DNA of 15,869 nucleotides from NCBI GenBank assembly GCA_023447335.1, contig JAEXOD010000217.1, forward strand, positions 1 to 15,869, in the 5' to 3' direction. Below are positions 8,209-15,071 of this stretch, in pieces. The translations under genes and the position numbers were made by a program. Each line of letters starts with the position of its first letter. Within the stretch, counting starts at the first letter, position 1. The DNA is from Bacteroidota bacterium (lineage in GTDB: Bacteria; Bacteroidota; Ignavibacteria; Ignavibacteriales; Melioribacteraceae). The notes under the pieces are model-generated. The model was not told where the DNA came from. It did not search any database and worked only from the letters and a program-made list of their open reading frames with translations.

Positions 8209-8228
8209 TTCTTGTTACATTAATTTTA

Positions 8229-9680
8229 TTATTTTAAACCAAGCTCTTTAGCCATTCTATAATAATTTGGTGGGGCTAAACCCAATTTTTGGGCTGCATC
8301 AGAATCGGAGTTAGAATTTTCTCTAACATATTTAAAGTATTTTTCTCTAAATACTTTTTCCATATGTGCAAGTGGTAAAATTTCACCGCCAAAATTAAAC
8401 CCGCAATCCTCTTTGTTAACTGAAGGAGATTCAAAATCCAACCCTAAAATGAATCTAATATTCTTTCCGTCTATTCTTTTATCATCGATAAAGAAAAATC
8501 TTTGAACAACATTTATTAATTCTCTTACATTCCCCTGCCAATCATAATTCATCAAAACTTGCATTGCTTCTTTATCAATAACAGGTTTCTCGCGCCCCAT
8601 ATCGCTGCTTATATCTCTAATAAAGTGTTCTATTAGTAAAGGAATATCAGGTTTTCTGTTTTTTAGTTTCGGTACTATTAAAGGAACAACATTTAATCGA
8701 TAATATAAATCTTCTCTAAATCTTTTTTCTCTAACTTCTTCCTCAATATTTCTATTAGTCGCAGCAATTATTCTTACATTTACTTTAATTTTTTCAGTTC
8801 TGCCTAACTTTTCAATTTCTCCGTCTTGTATTACTCTAAGTAATTTTACTTGTGCCGGTAATGGTAATTCAGTAACTTCATCTAAAAAGATTGTTCCGTT
8901 GTTGGCAATTTCAAATAACCCGGGTTTTCTTTTATCCGCACCGGTAAATGCTCCTTTTTCATAACCAAAAAGCTCACTTTCTATTAAATCGTGGGGCAAG
9001 CTGCCACAATTAATAGGAATAAAATTTTCAAACTTTCTATTACTATTATAGTGAATATTAATTGCGACTAACTCTTTGCCTGTTCCGCTAGCACCTTTAA
9101 TAAGAACATTTACATTCGACTTAGCATATTTAAGAATATCTTCTTTTAACTTTTGTATAGGATCAGATTCACCTATAATTCGTTTTCTATAAAGTATTTC
9201 GTCAATAGTTCTTAAAATCTTTTGATTAGATTTATTCCATTCTCGTTCTAACTTACATTTTTCAAAAGCATTAAAAATGCTCATAATAAAATCGGTCGGT
9301 TGATAAATATAATCTTCAATATCACCCGGATATTTAGTACAATACCAAAATGCCCCTGCCAATTTTAATTTATTTGCAAAATTAAAGTCCGTAATGTTAA
9401 TTGTCATCTTAGTTATAACAATTATCTGTATTGTACTATCAATTTCTTTAATTTTTTGAATAAGAGCATCCCCCATTAAACCGCCTGCTATCTGAAAATC
9501 CATAATAACAAGATCATATTCGTCCTTATTCTTTTTAATTAAAGTTAGTGCTTCTCTACCGTCCGAAACAACATCTTTAATAAAAATATTCTCATTAAAT
9601 GGCGAGATTGTATTGCATACTCTTCTTACATCAAATTCTTCGTCTTCAATTAATAAAACATTAATCTTATCGTTCAACAT
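8229..9680 (-). CDS. NtrC-family sigma-54-dependent response regulator
   Basis: 483 residues. The receiver domain covers about 5-140: acidic pair E12/D13, phospho-acceptor D61 (LVIMDFQ), T90 and K116. The AAA+ sigma-54 interaction domain covers about 168-400: Walker A GASGTGKE (196-203), intact GAFTGA (243-248), Walker B TIFLDE (263-268), ATNR sensor (307-310), arginine-finger region RFREDLYYRL (320-329) and WQGNVREL (381-388). A Fis-type helix-turn-helix occupies about 435-483 (DAAQKLGLAPPNYYRMAKEL). The intact GAFTGA loop means it should open sigma-54 promoters. The receiver should be phosphorylated by the histidine kinase encoded just upstream, nine bases away. An AGAGGA site supports the ATG at 9680. 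It is third of three genes with a sugar-binding protein and the kinase. Probable targets are the two inverted-repeat/sigma-54-like promoters at 7579-7693 and 12597-12701. Confidence 0.95.
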   Translation of the reverse strand: MLNDKINVLLIEDEEFDVRRVCNTISPFNENIFIKDVVSDGREALTLIKKNKDEYDLVIMDFQIAGGLMGDALIQKIKEIDSTIQIIVITKMTINITDFNFANKLKLAGAFWYCTKYPGDIEDYIYQPTDFIMSIFNAFEKCKLEREWNKSNQKILRTIDEILYRKRIIGESDPIQKLKEDILKYAKSNVNVLIKGASGTGKELVAINIHYNSNRKFENFIPINCGSLPHDLIESELFGYEKGAFTGADKRKPGLFEIANNGTIFLDEVTELPLPAQVKLLRVIQDGEIEKLGRTEKIKVNVRIIAATNRNIEEEVREKRFREDLYYRLNVVPLIVPKLKNRKPDIPLLIEHFIRDISSDMGREKPVIDKEAMQVLMNYDWQGNVRELINVVQRFFFIDDKRIDGKNIRFILGLDFESPSVNKEDCGFNFGGEILPLAHMEKVFREKYFKYVRENSNSDSDAAQKLGLAPPNYYRMAKELGLK

Positions 9681-9689
9681 TAAAATCCT

Positions 9690-11168
9690 CTAATTTTCAA
9701 TAGCTATTATAAACTTACAACCGCCCGTAGTAATGTTTTCTGCATCAATAGACCAACCACAGCGCTTGCAAATTGTATATGCAATATAACATCCGTATCC
9801 GACATTCCTATTATCAGGAACTTTTGTCGAGATATTTTCTTCAAAAAGCTTTTTTACGCCTTTTTTACCAAATTCCAGCAATTCATGTTTAATTCCGCTT
9901 CCGTTATCCTTTATAATGATGTTTGTTAAATTTGTTAGTTCGTTGTAAGTAGTTGCAACTTCTATAATTAAGTGCCCTTCTCCGCCATGTTCAATACTAT
10001 TCTGAATTATCGGTTCAATAATTTCCCAAACCACAAATTCATTAACATGAACTAAAGGAATATTATTTCCTAAATTTAACTTTATTTCAAAAGTGTTAGA
10101 GCGTTTTGTTATTCTATAAAAGATATTGTTAACAATAAAACTTATAATATCATTTAAATTTGTATTAAAAATAGTGCTTCGAATTGTTTGGATAGGCGGA
10201 TCAAACCATTTCATATCATAAATAACTCGACTAATAAAATTAGAGTACTTTAGAACTCGATATTTCACTTCGTTGATGTTTTCTGCAGAAAGAATTCTCA
10301 GATCTTCTTTGATAAATCCCATCACTTTTTCGGCTTTATGATGAGTATGATATATTCTATTTGTAAACATTAATTCTTTTTCGTAATTAATTTCCTTCTT
10401 TAAATTCGTTTCATGTTCGTCCAATAATTTTTTTTGTGCTTCATCTCTTTCTTTTACCGTATATGAAGAAATAAAATACATGGCAAGTATTCCAAAAATA
10501 ATAATAACCATATAAATCACGGATGTTTCATCAAGATTCGCAATAACTTCGTTGGTTATAAATGCAAAATCAGGAGTATTTTTCATGTATAATGCACCGA
10601 CATATTCCCCTCGAATGATGAAAGGAACAAATAAATGGAACTCTTTTTCTTCAGAAACAAAACTTAAAATTTGTTCCGTCTTTTTTAATTCCACATATTT
10701 TTGTAAATATAAGTTTTTTGCATTATTATGTTTAATACTGTCTTGAGGGGGAATAAAAGTTTCATTAAATAAATAATTAAATAAAATCTTCCCGTCATCA
10801 ATTGCATAAACGTCCTCACCCTTATTAACAATAATACATAGTTCTTTTACATTGTGTTGCATTATTTGTTGACTAAAAATTATGTTAAAAGACTGTATCA
10901 TTCTATTGATATCTTCTTCGGATAAATTATCTTTGGGGTTTATTGTCTCTAACAAAAGTTCTAAAGAGGTGGTTGTTAAATTTGCCAATCTTTCCGCACT
11001 ATCTTTCTGATACCACTCTTGTGTATTATCCAGAAAAGTTTTTATCGCCGATTTGTTAATTATTGAAATAACAATTTGAAAAGCAAATAAAATAACAAAT
11101 AATATTGTTAAATGCTTAAATTCAAAATGATATTCTTTAATTTTCTCAATAATGTTTTTATATGGCAT
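9690..11168 (-). CDS. Membrane sensor histidine kinase
   Basis: 492 residues. Membrane helices lie at about 19-38 and 217-236 and flank an extracytoplasmic domain of about 175 residues. A short charged, probably coiled segment (238-268) leads to an unusual phospho-acceptor region, IYHTHHKAEKVMGF (272-285), in which H274, H276 or H277 could be modified. There is no classical HELRTP box. The ATPase domain covers about 375-492: N box IIEPIIQNSIEHG with N390, G1 box DNGSGI (421-426), G2 box GYGCYIAY (457-464). It should autophosphorylate and pass phosphate to the NtrC-type regulator encoded downstream. The start lies two bases after the stop of the binding-protein gene (TAA AT ATG) with no visible Shine-Dalgarno, so translation is probably coupled. 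The adjacent solute-binding protein is the likely partner of its outer domain. Confidence 0.92.
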   Translation of the reverse strand: MPYKNIIEKIKEYHFEFKHLTILFVILFAFQIVISIINKSAIKTFLDNTQEWYQKDSAERLANLTTTSLELLLETINPKDNLSEEDINRMIQSFNIIFSQQIMQHNVKELCIIVNKGEDVYAIDDGKILFNYLFNETFIPPQDSIKHNNAKNLYLQKYVELKKTEQILSFVSEEKEFHLFVPFIIRGEYVGALYMKNTPDFAFITNEVIANLDETSVIYMVIIIFGILAMYFISSYTVKERDEAQKKLLDEHETNLKKEINYEKELMFTNRIYHTHHKAEKVMGFIKEDLRILSAENINEVKYRVLKYSNFISRVIYDMKWFDPPIQTIRSTIFNTNLNDIISFIVNNIFYRITKRSNTFEIKLNLGNNIPLVHVNEFVVWEIIEPIIQNSIEHGGEGHLIIEVATTYNELTNLTNIIIKDNGSGIKHELLEFGKKGVKKLFEENISTKVPDNRNVGYGCYIAYTICKRCGWSIDAENITTGGCKFIIAIEN

Positions 11169-11170
11169 AT

Positions 11171-12481
11171 TTATTTTATTAGAATACTTTTAGTTAATAT
11201 TTTTGATTTAGCTTTTTCAAATGCTTGAGGAATACTTATTCTATTTTCTAAGGCAGAATTCAAATAGTATGACAATAAATCAGAGACATGCGTATAATTA
11301 TTATGATGCGGTCTAAAAAAACCGGTATTAAATAATTCACTATAATATGTCAGATTCGGATGCACTTTAAGATATTCCAAATCACTATATATCTTACCGT
11401 TAACCGGTATAATATTCCCCTCTTCAAACAGAATTTTCTGTGCTTCGACACTCAATAAAAATTCAACAAATTTTTCAGCTTCGTTAATTTTATTTGAATT
11501 TTTGTTTATAATAATATTCCACCCTCCAAACACGGATTTCTGATTTTTCGCTTCAAAGTGAGGATTAGGGCATTTTTTAATAATTATATTTTTGTTCTTT
11601 TTAAGATGAGCATTAACTTCACTTTCAAACCCGGGCCAAGCACGTAAAAATAAACCGTTATTTTCAATGAAATAATCGTAGCTTGAGTTTTCTTTTAGTT
11701 TTGTTACAATATTTGGTGAGATTTTATATTTATAAATTAAATCATGAATAAAAGTAAGTGTTTTGTGATGATATGGTTCGGTAATACTTACAGTATCATT
11801 TTGAATAAATGACTTACCATCCATTGCCAATAATTCGGAATAAAAACAGATAAGCCCCTCGTAATCTGCACCTTGGAAAGTAAACACCGGATATTTATCA
11901 ACATACTGTGAAAATAAATTTATAAACTCTTCCCAAGTTATTCCGTTATTTAATTTTTTAATTATTTGATTATAATTAGGAAATGTTTGCAAAATGTCGT
12001 CACGATAGAACATAATTGAAATATCTATATATAAAGGAAGTGCAACTAAAGTAGAATCATAATAACAAGAATTAACAGCTATATTCAAAATGCTATTTTT
12101 CGGTAGCTTGCTATAAACATGAGCCATCGGATAAGCCCACTTCGAAAACCTTGCAGTCCAAATTTGGTCAACGGCAATTACGTCTATTAATTCACTTTTA
12201 CTTCTTAAATAACGAGCCAATAACTCTTTACGTTCATTAGTACTAAACATCTCAAATGGTAAATTAATACCTATAACTTCAATTTTCCCTTTATTTATTT
12301 CATTAAACCTTTCAATTACTTTACGTTGGGCATTAGAAATATTATCCACATAAAATATTTTTTTTACTAAGTCCGGATTATTATAAGATGAAAAGGAATT
12401 TGTTAGGATAAAACTTAAAAGGATGATTAAGCTTATCACTATAAATCCGGCAATTATATAAGATACTTTATCGTTTTTCAT
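11171..12481 (-). CDS. Membrane-anchored extracellular sugar-binding protein (ABC family 1 SBP fold), likely sensory
   Basis: 436 residues. The N terminus has a hydrophobic helix (about 8-29) without a lipobox cysteine and without a good signal-peptidase site, so it may stay as a membrane anchor with the binding domain outside. The body resembles family 1 extracellular solute-binding proteins for sugars: DVIAVDQIWTARFSKWAYPM (100-119), YRDDILQ (159-165), GITWEEF (180-186), FLRAWPGF (278-285), then GGWNIIINKNSNKINEAEKF (319-338) and LLSVEAQKIL. These proteins normally feed ABC importers, but no permease or ATPase gene is here. Instead the gene directly precedes a kinase and a regulator gene. 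The likely job is to bind a sugar and signal to the kinase. The ATG at 12481 has no clear Shine-Dalgarno. It is transcribed away from the MFS operon, with 262 bases between. Confidence 0.88.
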   Translation of the reverse strand: MKNDKVSYIIAGFIVISLIILLSFILTNSFSSYNNPDLVKKIFYVDNISNAQRKVIERFNEINKGKIEVIGINLPFEMFSTNERKELLARYLRSKSELIDVIAVDQIWTARFSKWAYPMAHVYSKLPKNSILNIAVNSCYYDSTLVALPLYIDISIMFYRDDILQTFPNYNQIIKKLNNGITWEEFINLFSQYVDKYPVFTFQGADYEGLICFYSELLAMDGKSFIQNDTVSITEPYHHKTLTFIHDLIYKYKISPNIVTKLKENSSYDYFIENNGLFLRAWPGFESEVNAHLKKNKNIIIKKCPNPHFEAKNQKSVFGGWNIIINKNSNKINEAEKFVEFLLSVEAQKILFEEGNIIPVNGKIYSDLEYLKVHPNLTYYSELFNTGFFRPHHNNYTHVSDLLSYYLNSALENRISIPQAFEKAKSKILTKSILIK

Positions 12482-12596
12482 GTAAAAAATCTAAAATGAG
12501 TTTTTATTAAAATAAAGATTTTTTTTTAATTTTAGTAAATAAAAGTTTTTTCCAAAAATCAAATTAAAAACGAATTATTTTCCCTTCCCTTCTAAC

Positions 12597-12634
12597 TTAT
12601 CAAATTAATAAGATTTCGTTTATTAATTTGATAA
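12597..12634 (+). promoter_or_regulatory. Perfect 15-bp inverted repeat, candidate enhancer (UAS) for the NtrC-type regulator
   Basis: Arms TTATCAAATTAATAA (12597-12611) and TTATTAATTTGATAA (12620-12634) are perfectly complementary around the 8-base spacer GATTTCGT. It lies in the divergent intergenic region, 72 bases (centre to GG) upstream of a sigma-54-like element. That places it near -96 of the MFS operon and about 115 bases before the SBP start codon. Size, symmetry and position fit a dimer-binding activator site. The second occurrence at 7657-7693 strengthens this. The regulator assignment is inference. Confidence 0.6.
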
Positions 12635-12685
12635 TAATTAATAAAAATAATTGCAAAAGTTTTCATAATAGCAAACATTTGCATT

Positions 12686-12701
12686 AGGCATAATTTTTGT
12701 T
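12686..12701 (+). promoter_or_regulatory. Candidate sigma-54 -24/-12 promoter of the MFS-ROK-GH3 operon
   Basis: AGGCATAATTTTTGTT has GGCA at -24 and TTG at -12 with ten bases between GG and GT (the consensus has GC). The expected start is near 12711, leaving a leader of about 32 bases to the ATG at 12744. Twelve of 16 bases equal the element before the symporter gene. The 5-bp-armed palindrome GCAAACATTTGC (12671-12682) lies immediately upstream. Confidence 0.5.
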
Positions 12702-12743
12702 GAACAATTAATTAATTTATACAATGATTATCAGGAGACCTTT

Positions 12744-14081
12744 ATGGATTTTTCGACCGGTACAAAGAATACTCAAGCAAGTTCATTAAACGGAGGGGTT
12801 AATTATACTTTTCCGCTTACAGCATTAACATCTTTATTTTTTATGTGGGGATTTCTAACTTGTTTAAATGACATTTTAATACCACATCTTAAGAATGTAT
12901 TTGAATTGAATTACACCGAATCAATGTTAATTCAATTCGTGTTTTTTACAGCATATTTTATATGTTCTATGCCTTCAGGATGGTTAGTAAAAAGATTTGG
13001 ATATAAAAATGGTATTGTAATTGGCTTAGTTGTAGCAGGTATAGGATGCTTATTTTTCTATCCTTCCGCTGCATTTCGCTCCTATCCATTTTTCCTTTTT
13101 GCCCTTTTCGTAATGGCATCAGGTATTACTTTACTACAAGTTGCTGCAAATCCATATGTTACGATACTTGGTAAACCGGAAACTGCTTCAAGTAGATTAA
13201 ATTTAACACAGGCTTTTAATTCTTTAGGTACTACAATTGCTCCTTATTTTGGTTCTTTATTAATTCTATCTGTAGTTGTTAAAGGTGCTGAAGAAATGAA
13301 AGCATTAAATCCTATGGAATTGGAAGCTTATAAAATGGCTGAAGCTGCAGCAGTCCAGGTTCCGTATTTAGGTTTAGCAGCAGCATTATTTGTTATTGCA
13401 GGAATTTTTGCTTACATAAAATTACCCGATTTTAGAAATGGAAGTTCCAATAATGATAAAACCGGCGAAAATAGCAGTGAAATAGTTGATGAATATAATT
13501 TAGACCATCTTCACAATTCTGCTTGGAAATATAGACATGTTATTTTGGGTGCAATAGCAATATTTGTATATGTAGGAGGAGAAGTTGCAATAGGTAGTTT
13601 TTTGGTTAATTATTTAGGATTGAAAGAGATTGCCGGTTTACCGGAAGCTGAAGCAGGAAAACTGATTTCTTTTTATTGGGGCGGTGCTATGGTAGGTAGA
13701 TTTTTAGGAAGCGCAATTCAAAGAGTTGTAAAACCGGGAATAATGTTAGGTTTTAATGCAATTGTTGCGGTTGTTTTACTTTTAGTTACTATGGCAACAA
13801 ACGGCCAAGTGGCAATGTGGTCAATTCTTGCAATCGGCTTGTTCAATTCAATAATGTTCCCGACAATTTTTAGTTTGGGTGTAGCAGGATTAGGTAAACA
13901 TACTTCTCAAGCTTCAGGAATTATTATTACCGGTATAGTAGGCGGAGCGATAATTCCGGTTTTACAAGGTGCTTTGGCAGATTATGTAACCGGTTTACAT
14001 CATGCATTCATCATTCCGGTTTTTTGTTATCTATTTATAGCTTATTTTGGATTTAAAGGTCACAAACCGGTAATCGGTTAA
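12744..14081 (+). CDS. FHS-family sugar MFS transporter (glucose/galactose type)
   Basis: 445 residues with about 12 membrane helices, the usual length for the FucP/GluP branch of the major facilitator superfamily. Typical stretches are FFMWGFLTCLNDILIPHLK (32-50) with the branch-conserved acid D43, RFGYKNGIVIG, and LLQVAANPYVTILGKP. Where fucose permease has a glutamate in the ETAANP motif, this protein has Q132 (LQVAANP). That fits the glucose/galactose group better than fucose, though substrate specificity remains inferred. It acts in the cytoplasmic membrane as a proton- or sodium-linked importer. An AGGAG site precedes the ATG. It heads an operon with a ROK kinase 14 bases downstream and a GH3 glycosidase, so it probably imports the monosaccharide that the glycosidase releases. 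A sigma-54-like promoter and an inverted-repeat enhancer lie upstream. Confidence 0.93.
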   Translation: MDFSTGTKNTQASSLNGGVNYTFPLTALTSLFFMWGFLTCLNDILIPHLKNVFELNYTESMLIQFVFFTAYFICSMPSGWLVKRFGYKNGIVIGLVVAGIGCLFFYPSAAFRSYPFFLFALFVMASGITLLQVAANPYVTILGKPETASSRLNLTQAFNSLGTTIAPYFGSLLILSVVVKGAEEMKALNPMELEAYKMAEAAAVQVPYLGLAAALFVIAGIFAYIKLPDFRNGSSNNDKTGENSSEIVDEYNLDHLHNSAWKYRHVILGAIAIFVYVGGEVAIGSFLVNYLGLKEIAGLPEAEAGKLISFYWGGAMVGRFLGSAIQRVVKPGIMLGFNAIVAVVLLLVTMATNGQVAMWSILAIGLFNSIMFPTIFSLGVAGLGKHTSQASGIIITGIVGGAIIPVLQGALADYVTGLHHAFIIPVFCYLFIAYFGFKGHKPVIG

Positions 14082-14095
14082 GGAGAAACTGCCGA

Positions 14096-15058
14096 ATGAA
14101 TAAAAATAAATTAGCGGTCGGAATTGATATAGGCGGCACAAATACTGTACTTGGTTTTGTTGATATTGATGGAAATTTAATAAGTGAATATTCAATTCCT
14201 ACTTATGCAGAACAAGAATACCCTCAGTTTTTTGAAAGATTAATTAATGAAATAAAAATAAAGTTTGCTCCCCTAGCAAATTATTACTCATTAGCCGGTA
14301 TAGGCATAGGTGCTCCAAACGCAAATTACTATAAAGGTACTGTTGAACAACCCCCTAACTTAAATTGGGGGTTTGTTAATGTTGTAGAAATTATGAAATC
14401 TCATTTCGATTTACCTGTAGCCATAACTAATGATGCAAATGCTGCTGCTATTGGTGAAATGTTTTTTGGTGCGGCAAAAGGTATGAAGAATTTTATAGTA
14501 ATTACTTTAGGAACCGGTGTTGGCAGCGGTATTGTAGTTGACGGTAATTTGGTTTACGGTAATGACGGTTTTGCCGGAGAAATAGGACATACAACAGCAA
14601 TACCGGAAGGTAGATTATGCGGATGCGGTAAAAAAGGTTGTTTAGAAACATATCTTTCTGCCGGTGGTTTTAAACGTACTGCATTTGAACTTCTGGTCAA
14701 CTTTAATAAAAAAAGTAATCTTACTAAATATTCTTTTGAGGAACTTACTCCTAAAATTATTTACGACGAAGCTTTATCCGGCGATTTAGTTGCGAAAGAA
14801 ACTTTTGAACAATCTGCTAAGATATTGGGAATGCAGCTTGCCGATTCGGTTGCATACACTTCCCCTGAGGCTATAATTATATTCGGAGGAGTAGCCAAAT
14901 CCGGAGATTTACTTTTTGGTCCATTGAAAAAATATTTTGAGAATAATTTATTAAACATTTTTAAAAACAAAGTTAAGATATTACCAAGCGGTTTAAGCGA
15001 TAAAAATATTGCGGTTTTAGGCGCCGCTGCTTTAATATGGAATGAAATCAATAAATAA
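14096..15058 (+). CDS. ROK-family sugar kinase (probable glucokinase)
   Basis: 320 residues, normal ROK length. The nucleotide-binding motif is GIDIGGTNT (9-17). The catalytic aspartate is D113 in NDANAAA, followed by the second phosphate motif LGTGVGSGIVVDG (138-150). The sugar and zinc motifs are GEIGHTT (161-167, with H165) and CGCGKKGCLE (175-184). The cysteines C175, C177 and C182 with H165 would hold the structural zinc. E184 follows them, and the combination fits glucokinase-type ROK enzymes rather than ROK repressors, which also carry an N-terminal helix-turn-helix absent here. It should phosphorylate an imported hexose with ATP in the cytoplasm. An AAGGAG site overlaps the stop codon of the transporter gene, pointing to close coupling. 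Glucose is the likeliest substrate given the beta-glucosidase next door. Confidence 0.92.
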   Translation: MNKNKLAVGIDIGGTNTVLGFVDIDGNLISEYSIPTYAEQEYPQFFERLINEIKIKFAPLANYYSLAGIGIGAPNANYYKGTVEQPPNLNWGFVNVVEIMKSHFDLPVAITNDANAAAIGEMFFGAAKGMKNFIVITLGTGVGSGIVVDGNLVYGNDGFAGEIGHTTAIPEGRLCGCGKKGCLETYLSAGGFKRTAFELLVNFNKKSNLTKYSFEELTPKIIYDEALSGDLVAKETFEQSAKILGMQLADSVAYTSPEAIIIFGGVAKSGDLLFGPLKKYFENNLLNIFKNKVKILPSGLSDKNIAVLGAAALIWNEINK

Positions 15059-15071
15059 ATAGGACAAAATT

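Larger units (their letters stand above)
7549..8228. other. 680-base intergenic region upstream of the symporter operon
   Basis: No convincing gene on either strand. The part near the symporter holds the candidate sigma-54 promoter and inverted-repeat enhancer described separately, plus the 10-bp palindrome TAACATGTTA at 7601-7610. An inverted repeat sits at 7775-7825 and a 14-base tandem repeat at 8167-8208. The remainder is very AT-rich without a clear structure. It separates the 3' end of the regulator gene from the 5' end of the symporter gene, both on the minus strand. It is long for this compact region, so an unannotated small RNA or leader is possible but not supported by anything I can see. 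Confidence 0.6.

Noticed and set aside
10552..10746. Open frame of 64 codons on the plus strand
   Set aside because: Antisense to the histidine kinase outer domain, low-complexity translation, no supporting signals.
11171..12481. Binding-protein gene as part of an ABC importer
   Set aside because: No permease or ATPase gene is next to it; the next genes are a kinase and a regulator in the same operon. An importer elsewhere in the genome cannot be excluded.
12540..12600. Minus-strand sigma-54-like element for the sensor operon
   Set aside because: The best candidate has GG, ten bases, GT but lacks the CA after GG and any T run before the -12, so it is too weak to call.
14761..15051. Open frame of 96 codons on the minus strand
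   Set aside because: Antisense to the 3' part of the ROK kinase gene, which has intact family motifs in the other direction.
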